Shown in pieces: positions 36,901 through 47,263 of a DNA stretch of 64,000 nucleotides (positions are counted from its first letter, which is position 1; the number at the start of each line of letters is the position of its first letter). Source of the stretch: Paracyclopina nana. Its lineage: Eukaryota; Arthropoda; Copepoda; Cyclopoida; Cyclopettidae. The translations under genes and the position numbers were made by a program. Below the pieces are notes generated by a model. The model was given only the letters and a program-made list of their open reading frames with translations. It was not told the DNA's origin and made no database searches. The DNA is taken from NCBI GenBank assembly GCA_019096065.1, contig JAGUCH010000006.1, positions 1,570,001-1,634,000 on the forward strand, in the 5' to 3' direction.

Positions 36901-39900
36901 CACTTCTTCGAGGCATGATTCACGTTGCCCAGGTCAACAGCACTATACGTAGCTATATACGCGCGTGTCCCTATGTGATATGAATGTGATTTTGGAGAAG
37001 ACAGCTGGCGCGATGTTTTTTAGCTACTCCTATTGAACTAATAGGCGTGTCGACGATGCAATCGCGTGGGCCTTTTTGCATCGCTCCCATTATTGACCTT
37101 TTCCAATTTAGGCAACGTACAGTCGTTGCTCGCGTCTAATAGATTAGTTGAAGCCAAGTTTTCGTTTTTTCGGTGCCGCGGTAGCAGGACTTGCCATAGT
37201 ACATAGCAAACTCCAAGCCGCTGAGCGCCTCGCTGCGAGCCGTTTGGTGGCTTGGAGGATCCTCCTCGGTGCGCACGCTTGTGGCTACCATGACATTTGG
37301 GGTCGGCAATCCACAAGTCGACAGTTGGCCGCCGCCTCTCCTAGTGCACGGTGGACTTTTCATTTTTCCGTCCAATAAACTAACTCGAGTTTTGTTTTTT
37401 GGCTAACATCTCCTACGTATCTGTGGTGTGTGCTACACGACATCATCATCCTTCGCACACCTCTCTCGCATCATCATGTCAGTTTTGCAAAGTGTGTATA
37501 CCCTTTTAACCCCATAAGAAAGCTGGTTTGCATTAATTGCCAAATTCTTCATGATGGGACGCAAGTTGCTTAGTTTTGTTCTTTTGTTGCTCCATTATTA
37601 GGCGAGATGCTAGCCGATAGCACGGTGACAGTCTCAGGCGGCTCGTCTCCATTCTTCCTGCCTCCGACCTCGGTGGCCTCAGTTAACTCTGCTGCAGCAG
37701 CAGCCGCGGCCACCAGGGCCCTCATCATGAACCCAGCAGCCTACTTGGCCGCGGGGGCCGCAGCCGCCCCTTTTTTGTACGGTGGCAACGCTCTCAGGTA
37801 CTACATAATTAAAAACGGCTTAATTACGCGGCGCGATCATCGGGTCAGCGAAATGCTAATTTGAGAAACTCGACACCTTCGGCCGACGTCGTCGTCGTTC
37901 AAGTCGCGAATTTACTGCATGTCTGACCTCAACGTTTGCATTTTTCAGCTACGCGCGAGAGTGGCAAGCCAAGTTGAGAGAGCTTCAGGAGTCGACAGCC
38001 AAGAACAAGATCAGCATCCGCAGGTCGCCCAGTAAGGATCACTTGCCGCTCCTGTCACAACATCATCATCATCAAGCGCCGGTTGTCTCAATCACAGCGT
38101 CAGCCAAGAGGAACTCGCCTACGAATAGCAGCAGCAGCGGCAGCCGCAACAAGGACAGCTCGCCCATCAAGATGGACTCGAACGGGGCCCTCAACTTGGT
38201 GTCCTCGCCGTCGCCACCAGCCTCGGCCGACCCTTTGGCGACGACGACCTCGGCGGCCGATTCGAGCCGTCACTCGCCCAACAGCCGGAGGTCACCGCAG
38301 CCTCACTCCCGTCCGGCCGCAGCCTTGACGAGCTTCGGTGTGGAGATGTGCGTGGTGTGTGGCGACCGAGCCTCCGGTAAGTCATCTCATCTTGAAAGTT
38401 CATTGGCATAAAAGTGGTGGTGGGGGGTGCTGTCGTCATCAGTTCCGGTGGCTGATCCCAAAGAGGATGATGATGATTCTTGGTCACCTGCTGGCTAACA
38501 GTGACGACGGGAAAAGTTAGACGTACGAAGGGAGGATGCCAATTAGGCGAGAGCACCGCACAATTAAGGGGCTTGAGAAATTATCGTCGTGGTCATATGT
38601 CGCTGCAGCAATTCATGGGTGGGGCATTGTTAGTCAACAGTTGCTTGAAGGGGAAATTGGTGTGAATTTAATATTGAAGCAGATGCTCGCTGCGGTTTTC
38701 GTATTTTGGGCGTTGGCCTCGTTTTTTCTTCTCCAAGCAAACGCGCGGCCATTAAAGAATAAGTAGCTTCAGTGGTAGTTTTGGTTAACAGCTTTGACAC
38801 TCTGACCCTGGAAGCGTGAGTGGCTGGGAAGTAGCCCTATCGAGGTCATCTAGAGTCACCGCAGTGTGACCTGAAGGGGGTCAACTCTGCTGCTGCCTTC
38901 GTGATTACCTTCAAAAACGGCTGCACGATTGGCGCAAAGTCATGCCCCGCTACACTTCATGAGCATAACCGTGAAATGGGATTGCTTTATGACTCGATAT
39001 CACGATGACGCGCGAGGACTCCTCTATTCAACAAATTGGCCATTACGCGCACAGATTTCTAATGAGCACTATTCAATTACTAATTTCCGACAACTCATTT
39101 TGCAGGGAGACACTACGGGGCCATCAGCTGTGAGGGCTGCAAGGGCTTCTTCAAGAGGTCCATCCGCAAACAGCTGGGATATCAGTGCCGCGGCAACCAG
39201 GACTGCGAAGTCACCAAGCACCACAGGAATCGTTGCCAGTACTGCAGACTGCAGAAATGCCTCGCCATGGGCATGCGCAGCGACTGTAAGTCGAACAAAT
39301 TTCACATCCTCTTTATGACCCATAATTAAGAAAACTACTCTCTCTGTAGATAACTTATTTGCCCCCTTTTTAATCATGGGTGGTCCCTGCTTATATCTTC
39401 TTTACGTTAATACTGGGTCAGCCTATGCTACCCTCCGGTCATGGTTTGGTCAAGCATCATCTCATAATTTTTTTTTCCAGCTCCTCGAGTGGTTGCTGTT
39501 CAGCCTCAGATCGATAGGAGACCCGCTTTGGCCCCCAGCAATGCTGGAAACGTCAATGTTCCCGGCTCGAACCTTTTTGGTGTTTATGATTCACCAACGA
39601 TGCTTCCGAGAACGCCGCTAGCTCCTGGTAAGTCTCATTACCAACGTGCAGCCCATTTTTATGCTGTAGTGCTCATTTTTCGTGTAGAAACCCTTCTTGC
39701 CCACAATGACTCCAAAGACGATGATAACTCCACTGATAACGGATCAAGCAACGGAGACCACGGAAGCAGCATTGGTGGCATGGACCCCAGCAGCATGTTG
39801 GCAGCCCGCGAAAAGACAATCATTTCCCACGCAATGGATGCTCTCACCCGAAGAGTCACCTCGACTGGAGACTCGAGCAGTAGCAGCGAGTCCGACGAAG

Positions 39901-41049
39901 AAATGTTCGACATGGAAGGTCTCATCCTCGAAGACGACCTTGTCCACTTCAAGCTCGCCACACCTTCACCCATGCCCACCCACTTGAATATCCACTTCAT
40001 TTGCGAGACAGCCTCGCGTCTCCTCTTCTTATCTGTCCATTGGGTCCGCTCCGTCCCCGTCTTTTCTCAATTGAAGTAAGTTTTACCTCATCAATTTTTA
40101 GTGGCCCATATCAAAAACAGTTTATAGCCAGCCTGTATGCATAGATGCAAACTTAACGGGTTCCATTATTATTTGCAGTTATGACACACAAGTTGCCCTG
40201 GTGAGGAATGCTTGGTCAGATCTGTTCGTCCTGGGCATGGCCCAATGCTCTGCCACCATGAACTTGTCCAACATCCTGAGCACAATTGTCAGCCAGTTGC
40301 AGACCTCGGTGCAGCAGGAGAAGCTCACCGCGCAGAGAGTCAGGCAGGTGACGACGACCATTTGCAAAGTCCAGGAATACGTCAAGGCCATGGCAAGGAT
40401 GGCCATCGATGACAAGGAGTTTGCCCTCCTGAAACTAATTGCACTTTTCAGCACAGGTAAATTAATAAGGACTATTATCGCATTGCTCGACCTCATCAGA
40501 TTTTTTGGCAAGCTACTCTTACGCTAGGTCGGTGATAGCTACGTGGCTCGTAAACTTATTTTGCAACTTGTTTTTGCCAATACTTGTTTTCGGTGCATTT
40601 CGGTGACATCGATGAACTGATCCATTTAATGTTTATTCCTTGCAGACCAAATGGGCATCACTTCACCTCGTCAAGTGGTCAAGATCTGCGACAAAGCCGT
40701 CCTTGAGCTGAAAGATTACTGCGGCAAAAAGGACGAGAACAGGTTCACCAACCTGTTGCTCAGGTTGTCACCCCTGCGGTCATTGCAGCCCGATGTTCTA
40801 GAGGAACTCTTTTTTGCCGGCCTTATTGGCAACGTCCAAATCGATTCCGTCGTTCCGTACATCTTGAAAATGGAGTCGTCCGAATATCAGGCTTCTTCAA
40901 ATTCCAACGGAGGTAAGTACGAGAAAAACAATACGTAGTAATGATTACCAATCTAAAATATCTCTTTCTAATAACTTGCAGATAATGGCAGCAAAGTAGT
41001 TGATGGAAAAAGCTCCAAAGAAGATAAATCCGCTGAAAATATGTCTTGA
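30966..41049 (+). CDS. Hr78: Nuclear receptor NR2C family (TR2/TR4, Hr78)
   Basis: Nine exons (30966-31080, 37602-37797, 37949-38376, 39106-39285, 39481-39627, 39688-40075, 40179-40456, 40646-40912, 40982-41049) give 688 residues with every phase matching. The N-terminal domain is Ser/Ala-rich and ends with [15 protein letters not shown]. The DNA-binding domain spans residues 238-304: [17 protein letters not shown], the P-box [11 protein letters not shown], then [19 protein letters not shown]. These match TR2/TR4/Hr78. A Ser/Asp-rich hinge leads to the ligand-binding domain (about 455-660). Its [30 protein letters not shown] and IPYILKMES are NR2C signatures. By family it is a nuclear transcription factor binding AGGTCA direct repeats; in Drosophila Hr78 acts in ecdysone-timed development. 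The exon containing the ATG follows an acceptor (TTTGCAG|GCTAACC), so an upstream untranslated exon exists. Intron 1 is 6.5 kb and carries a DNA transposon. Confidence 0.93.
33022..33741. mobile_element. Foldback / Mutator-like non-autonomous DNA transposon
   Basis: The element starts CGGCATGGGTAAAG and ends with its near inverse (CTTTACCCATGCCC). The inverted arms are about 130 bp each (33022-~33152 and ~33612-33741) and share CAATTTCTCGTTTTACTTTG. The 9-bp sequence CAATTATGC flanks both ends (33013-33021 and 33742-33750). Long terminal inverted repeats with a 9-bp duplication are the pattern of Mutator-like elements. The AT-rich interior has no coding capacity. Confidence 0.82.
36382..36399. 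repeat. CA microsatellite
   Basis: A short run of CA dinucleotides (about eight units). Confidence 0.7.
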
Positions 41050-42100
41050 AAAAGCAAACGAAAAGGAGCTTACCTATTTGACCTTCCGCCCTCCCACAAA
41101 TCCCCATAATATTTTCAATGATAGTAAATTAAATTTGTATAGCACCTTACACGTTCGCAACGGATGATACATATAAAAAATATCTATGAAATCGTCAACG
41201 ACTTCTGACGCAACAAATCCAAGGAAATCGATTTTTCTGTCTTCAATGCAATTTTGTACATAAATGAGCACTATAAAATTCGTAGTCTCGCGCATCCAAG
41301 TGCTGCTGCACTCGCACTTTGCAAGTTTGCAAAACTCTTGACACCCCAGGTGTCGACATTAATGGACTTTGTGCAATATTTTCCCCTGCTTTCCCAAAAA
41401 GGTTAATATCTCCTCCTCGTCCAGTACATGCTGCTGCAGAAATCGCATTTTCAACTTTAAGGAGTCTTATTTTTGTACAACTCAACCTAAACCTATAGCG
41501 AGACATGAACTAGTCTCATGAGAATAATCAAATGACATTTCTAAGAATTTCTCTGACCATTTTTGTGGTGCAACAACATTGTATTGTTATAATTCCGCTC
41601 TGAAAATTACTTATGATGAAAACGAATTGCTGAATTAGCAATTTTACAATTGAAGAACACGTTCAAGTCGACTTGTGATATACGTAGAATCAATCATATT
41701 GAATAAAACCGAATCGGCTTTATGCTTACAATTGTCTTTCATTTATCTCACTGGTATAATTTAAAATTGGTTTTACAGCACTAAAGCTGCTAACCATTTT
41801 GCTAGCATTTTTAGCTTCGGAAGAAATAATTATCGGCCACTAAACCTCTCATGCTGTAGAGCTTTCTTAAGGGCGCTGTTTGAAATAGTGTTATTTGACC
41901 AATCCAGTTAAATCAAAGTTCTAAAAAGATTGGGTCAATGTACTGACCTTCCTACAAGAAATGAGGCGACAAATGTCTTAGCATTAGAAATGGGAAGAAA
42001 AGGCTTCGTATGTAGGAAAAGTTTGATCCAACTTTTCTTCTGACGTTTCTATTATTGGTATATGGGTATCCATTGTACCGTGAAAAGTTATTGTTAAAAT
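41050..42100. other. Hr78 3' UTR and intergenic
   Basis: AT-rich sequence after the stop at 41049. A candidate AATAAA lies at about 41703 (tgaataaaacc). No other gene seen; the minus-strand open frames at 41074-41506 have no support. Confidence 0.4.
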
Positions 42101-42104
42101 GTCC

Positions 42105-42110
42105 TTTATT
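42105..42110 (-). terminator. Polyadenylation signal of the cuticle-like gene
   Basis: AATAAA on the minus strand, 54 nt past the stop at 42164. Confidence 0.55.
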
Positions 42111-42163
42111 CCGATCGAGGATAAAAATAACATTACATCAACTCAACACTTTGCGTGGCTCAA

Positions 42164-43011
42164 TTAAGCAGCCAATACTTCGGGCACAGCAGGGAAAGCT
42201 GGGAGGGCAGCAGGAATCACAAATTGACCTTCATCAAGCGGAGCAAAGCCACGAGGATCCACAAAAGCCTGTGGAGCTCCAACAAAAATTGAGTTAGGGC
42301 CATCGGAAAAGTCCTGCAGATCATCCGGAACAATCACTTGCTGGACATCACCGAGTGGTGCTTGGAAAAACAGAGGCTGCTCCTCCTCCGGAGCTGGAGC
42401 TAAGAATTGCTGCTCTTCAAGGCTGATTAGTGGAGCCGATTCATCTTCAGCAGGCAAGACAAATTGGCCAGGAAGAGGATTCACAATGTGGCTCTCCTCA
42501 CCGAGGACGACTTCTCCTGCTGGAATAACTTGTTGATGAACTACTTCTTCGTGATGGATTGGCTGTGGGTGTCGTCGAGATGGAAGTTCTTTGATGACAA
42601 GAGGTTCTTGAGGAGCAAGATCAGTTGCAATTGGAACTGGCTCGATGGGATGGTGAGGCTGAACACTATATTGGTAAGGGTGAAGTGCTCCATGGTAATT
42701 GTTGTATCCTTGATAATGGGAGTTGTACCCATACCGAATATTGCCATATTGCCTATGTATAAATTAACTTATTTTGCAAAAGATTTCATGATGAGCTAGA
42801 GTTTCTTACCTTGCTCCTCCGTAATGGTGCCCTGAGTATCCACGATAAGCATATGGGTGACGATAGCCATAACCTGGCTCCGGACCTGCGTTGATCAGTG
42901 AGGCCAAGGAGGCCAAGACAAGCACTGTCTAAAAGGTAAATTTTCAGCCAAATTGACTACGAGTCCAGAATCAGAAAGCTTTCTTACCGAGAGTTTTGTT
43001 GCAGAAATCAT
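42164..43011 (-). CDS. Secreted Tyr/Pro/His-rich, cuticle-like protein
   Basis: Three exons (43011-42988, 42928-42810 and 42752-42164), with introns of 59 and 57 nt, join in phase to give 243 residues. The signal peptide is MISATKLSTVLVLASLASLINA, split by the first intron as in many arthropod cuticle genes. The mature part starts with Gly/Tyr/His-rich sequence (GYGYRHPYAYRGYSGHH, NSHYQGYNNYHGALHPYQY). It then becomes Pro/Glu/Gln-rich (HHPIEPVPIATDLAPQEP, LISLEEQQFLAPAPEEEQ) and ends PAFPAVPEVLAA. No chitin-binding R&R domain is visible, so 'cuticle-like' rests on composition, the signal peptide and gene layout. An extracellular matrix or silk/adhesive component is an alternative. A TATATA box about 95 nt upstream suggests strong, regulated expression. 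Codon use is clean throughout. Confidence 0.78.
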
Positions 43012-43103
43012 GATTTTTTTTTTCGGGTCTCAAAAAGTTTGTTTGTCCTACCCAGGCAACCGGTACTGACACAATGATTCAGGTTAACCTTTTCCCACGT
43101 CCC

Positions 43104-43109
43104 TATATA
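43104..43109 (-). promoter_or_regulatory. TATA box of the cuticle-like gene
   Basis: TATATA within TATATAGGGACG on the minus strand, about 95 nt upstream of the ATG at 43011. Confidence 0.5.
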
Positions 43110-43111
43110 GA

Positions 43112-44230
43112 TTTGAGCTCCGCGGCAAAAATGCGTCAGGCGTTAGGGCGTAGCGTACTGAACGCATCGTTTAGGCAAGCGTAGCATAAGACAATACTTC
43201 CTGAAGACAAAGAGCAATGTCGTTCCATGCGCTGAACCGTCTTCGTTTTTCCCTCTCGCATATTTGTGATTCGCACGCTCCACCGAGTGATAACGGCCTA
43301 AATTGATTCTTTAAACGCCTTGAGAGGATATGTCATGACAGCAGCAATATCCTGGTAGTATACCTACAATCGGGTATGCATGACTACAAATTAATCAAAT
43401 TTTGCCAGCAATAATTGTAAAAAATCGATTATTTTGCATTCCGTATTTTAGGCTGCATTATTTTGCTTCCGTTTCAATATTGTCTTGAGATTTATGGCTT
43501 TGGTAACCTTTTGTGCTTTATGTGTGTGTACACCACCATTCATGTTAATTATTTTTTTAAGCGCTTTTGTTGAATGCCACCATTATCATCATCACTAAAG
43601 AGACTGTAATAATCATCACGGGAGTCGCTATAATGAGGTCAATTTTGGCTCGAGCGTCTTATTTTAAGTTCGTTCGTTATGGTCGAATCACGCATTTTAC
43701 CCTCGCAAGAAGCGCATACCATATTTATCGCCATCGCGTCGTGGGATAGATGCAATGCGTTGAATGCAGAAGATGTAGGCGTGTGTGCACCCTTGACAGC
43801 GCGATACACTTTTTTAAAAGGTCACCTTGCTATTATAAAACTCAGCCCTTTGCGCTATATGCGTATCGAATTGCCATACGGAAATAAATATACTCTTAGT
43901 GGTGATGAGGCTTGTGTATTAAATGTCACCCAGCTATGGGCATTAGCAGTTTTTCTTGAAACAGTGATTCGCAGCAAAAAATGGCTATAAAATCTCGCAG
44001 CACAAAACACGTAGCAACTTTGGGCGTGTCCGTCTACTTTCAGGAAGGGCAAAGCCTTGACATTTTCAATCCTTTTGGGGGGAACTGTGCTACACAAGGG
44101 ACAATTTACTTTGTAAAAATCAGGTCATGAAAACGAAAAGAAAAAAAGCGCTTTTAAATAATTGTCGAGCAGTAGCAAGAATGGCGTCCATACATATGAA
44201 TGACAATAAAAAAATTGTAGTCGTTTTCGT
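43112..44230. other. Intergenic, no gene seen
   Basis: Only short open frames; no supported gene, repeat or RNA. Confidence 0.35.
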
Positions 44231-44242
44231 AGACGCACATGA

Positions 44243-44410
44243 TCATTTTGTCGTCGTCATCATGTTGTAAAACTCTTCGTAGTTGATCTGGCCGTCACCG
44301 TCGATGTCAGCCTCCTCAATCATCGAGTTGATCTCATCTCCAGTCAGCGTTTCGCCCAAATTCATCATGACCACAGCTAATTCTTGTCTGTTGATGAAGC
44401 CGTTGCCATC
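44243..44410 (-). CDS. Alternative last exon B of the calmodulin-like gene
   Basis: This encodes 55 residues and a [43 protein letters not shown], ending [11 protein letters not shown]. It starts in phase 0 after AG (TTCTAG|GATGGC), the same phase and the same Asp-Gly-Asn-Gly start as exon A. It completes EF-hand 3 and supplies EF-hand 4 ([12 protein letters not shown], all ligands present). Joined to the shared exons it gives a 151-residue protein, very close to classical calmodulin in length and ending. Confidence 0.7.
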   Translation of the reverse strand, partial: DGNGFINRQELAVVMMNLGETLTGDEINSMIEEADIDGDGQINYEEFYNMMTTTK

Positions 44411-44642
44411 CTAGAATTTGATAGAAGCAATATAATCAAATTGTGGTGGCTCCTCGCAAAGTGAAAGCAAGAAATTATTATTAGGAGTTGCTGTTGGTGT
44501 CATTAGTAGCAAATAGGTATATACTCACTTATATATAATTGATGTCAATCAAGCACAGCACAAACATGTCGTAAATTCAATAATTAGTCAATTTAGTAGC
44601 TGCTCGCTCTGAGAGCAAAACTAAGCCACTTGAAAATGCTTC

Positions 44643-45999
44643 CTATGTACATTTAGTTTTATGACCAGTCTTTGCAGGGTTTTTAGCGCACATCATGGTG
44701 TAAAATTCCGAGTAGTCGATCACTCCGTCGTGGTCAGCATCGGCTTCCTCGATTATATCCCTGATCTCGTCTTCAGTCACCGATTCTCCCAAGAATTTCA
44801 GCATGACTGCAAGCTCTCGTCGATCGATGTAGCCATTGCCGTCCTAGCAGTAGGTGGTGGCATTTTTAGCATGAATAGAATTCCAAGGAAAAACGATTGA
44901 TATGCCTGCGTTCCTACTTACACCATCGAACACTTTGAATGCTTCACGTATCTCGTCCTCGGCATTTTGGTCGTTTATTTTCATGGCCATCATGGCCAAA
45001 AATTCAGGGAAATCAATTGACCCAGTGCCATCCTTGTCAACTTCGTTCACCATATCCTGACAAATAATGTACGTTTCAAAGGCGCTTTTGAAGATTATTT
45101 TGGCCGATTATGCAGGCTGCTCTTCTTACTACCTAATTTAGCTGCCAAATGCATATGGAGGAAAAATAAGGCCAATTTCATTTAAATACCCCAACCAGAA
45201 ATCCCAAGTTTTCTGAAAGTTACTGTCACGTGTTAGCACTCCTTCGTTTTACCCAGGTTGAGTTTATGTCGTTATGTAACATTAACTTCCGTACCACCTA
45301 TGTAAAAAAATTGAGAAAAATCGAATGTGTCACAGAAAATTTGTATTTTCGATTTTACCTAGGTGTCAAGGCAATTAATGTTACATAATGACTTGAACTC
45401 GATCTATGTTGATAAAACGTATAAGTTTCACTGAGGGTTTTTTTGCCGTATGAGGGCTCAGAATTTCTGGTTGGGACTGCTTTAAAAACGTATTTTTGGC
45501 TTACTTTCAATACACTATGACTCATTTTGAGGGGGAAAAGGTTGAATTGGAACAGTTGCGTAACGAAAAGCAGCTAGAGTGCCTTGTCGAAAGCACAATC
45601 TTACTCCTGAAAGCCAATTTCCTTGATTTTATGTGGAGCTTAGGGACTTCTAAATGAATACTTCATTCAGCTATCAATTTTCATCAACTCTTAATTACAA
45701 CTCTTAGCCAGGACGCGTACTTAATATAGTACGATACAGACTACTTTTTTTTGGGGTGCTCCTTTTACATGTCACGAGGAAATTGGAGTTGTTTTCTCAG
45801 CCAAAGAATAAGCAACTTTCTTCGCCAAGTCAAGCACAATAATTACCTGCAATTCAGCTTCAGTTGGATTTTGCCCTATTTGGCGAAGCACTGAGCCCAG
45901 CTCTTTGGTAGTAATAGCTCCATCATGATCCGAGTCAAAGAGGCAAAAGGCATCTTGAAATTCGCCAATTTGTTCCTCTGTCAACGAGTCTCGTGCCAT
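44643..45999 (-). CDS. Calmodulin-like EF-hand protein (isoform with last exon A)
   Basis: Exons 45999-45847, 45056-44922 and 44843-44643 join at phase 0 to give 162 residues (calmodulin has about 149). Four EF-hand loops are present: [12 protein letters not shown] (22-33), [12 protein letters not shown] (58-69), [12 protein letters not shown] (95-106, split by the last intron) and [12 protein letters not shown] (131-142). All have acidic residues at positions 1, 3 and 12. The N-terminus ([14 protein letters not shown]) and IREAFKVFD are calmodulin-type. Isoform A ends in a basic extension ([12 protein letters not shown]) that calmodulin lacks. By family it is a cytosolic calcium sensor that binds target helices. 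Divergence from calmodulin throughout suggests a calmodulin-like paralogue, not the canonical gene; troponin C is less likely. A second copy of the last exon lies 232 nt downstream. Confidence 0.85.
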
Positions 46000-47178
46000 T
46001 ATTTCTTATATATCCGTCGAAAGCAACAGTACCGACTCTTGGAGGGGAAAAAACTCCAGAAAGAATGGCGCTCGCACAGATGTCACCCACAGTGTAGGAA
46101 ATGAGCGTGCTGCAGCAGCCTCAGGATGACTGATTGCCAATAATGTACTGCTACTACTAACTAGGAAAAGATTTGTGAACGACTGACACACCAAAAAAGT
46201 AGCCTAAGTAGTCGTCAAGCCCGCAGCCGCTTTGTCTGCATAATAGAAAGCAAGGACAGCTCGCGTACTTAAAACAATAAGTGAACTTTCGAAGGCTGAT
46301 GCAAAGCATGTGCATGACGACTCAAAGTTGGGCATTTGCTCTTGATAATAAGGCTATATAGCATACAGCGAAAATCCGGAATTTTCCTCCGTGTATCTTT
46401 CACGGGAGAAGACAAACAGAGCTGTGAAATTTTGATGCGCGATAGAAACCGATCGTGTCACATCAAACGAAAAAAGTTCACGGCCAGTATCAACATTGGA
46501 TGCATCAGCGCAGGATAGAAGAAGCACCTTGAATTTCTTAGTGCTGCTATGTATGCATTTGGAGAAAGCAAGTCACCCATTTTATGTTTGTTGCGATAGG
46601 TGAGAGACTATTCGAAATTCATCTCATGCCGACGACAAATGACCTCTCCCTCGGCTAAGTTGAACGAAGGTAGCACCCAAGAACAAATGAAAAAAAATCG
46701 AGTCTTATGAAAAAAGTTCTTTCTCTCAGAACTTGATTTAGTGAGCTTGCATCACAGCTTCGCGCGTTGTCAAGTTCAATTTTTTTCGCACATAAATACC
46801 AGACACTTGATAGTCAGTCTACAGTACATTTTTATCGAGCCTGCGAATGCAATACACGCTATTGATTGTCGACGTTCATCAACGTCTTCTTATTATGAAA
46901 TCAGTGTCAAATTGAATTACAAGATAGCATCTTACAGCACAGAAAAAAAGTACTGCAATAAGAACCCAAATTCTAATATTCGTAATATAATAAATATATA
47001 TATGTTCCAGGCATTGTTTGCACTAGAAGTGACTACAACTGCCAATATCTGACAGCCATGAGGATAAGAACTCTGAAAAATGCCTTTCATAAATTCGTCT
47101 AGCTGCAGTCTCTAAAGTGATACTCACCAAACTGGCCTCTTTTCATCGGAATCCGGGAAAATAGTATCACTTCTTGTT
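46000..47178. other. Intergenic between divergent genes, no gene seen
   Basis: This lies between the 5' ends of the calmodulin-like (minus) and QSOX (plus) genes and therefore contains both promoters. The plus-strand frame at 46741-47052 has no domain. Confidence 0.35.
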
Positions 47179-47185
47179 TATAAAT
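47179..47185 (+). promoter_or_regulatory. TATA-like box upstream of QSOX
   Basis: TATAAAT lies 79 nt upstream of the ATG at 47264. Confidence 0.35.
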
Positions 47186-47263
47186 GAAGGAGCTCTCATT
47201 TGGTCTTGAAAACAAGTCCTGTCAAAGTCAATTCAGTCTCATGGGAAAAATCAGCGTGGGAGC

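Larger units (their letters stand above)
31081..37601 (+). other. First coding intron of the Hr78 gene
   Basis: A 6.5-kb intron (ACAG|GTAAGC ... TTATTAG|GC), against 73-729 nt for the other introns of this gene. It contains the foldback element at 33022-33741, CTG runs at ~33772, ~33975 and ~34838, an ATG/ATC run near 35450 and a CA run at ~36382-36399. Open frames on both strands show no domain. Regulatory elements are possible but not identifiable by eye. Confidence 0.6.

Noticed and set aside
38083-38556. Arg- and Pro-rich frames on both strands
   Set aside because: Shadows of the GC-rich third exon of the nuclear receptor in other frames.
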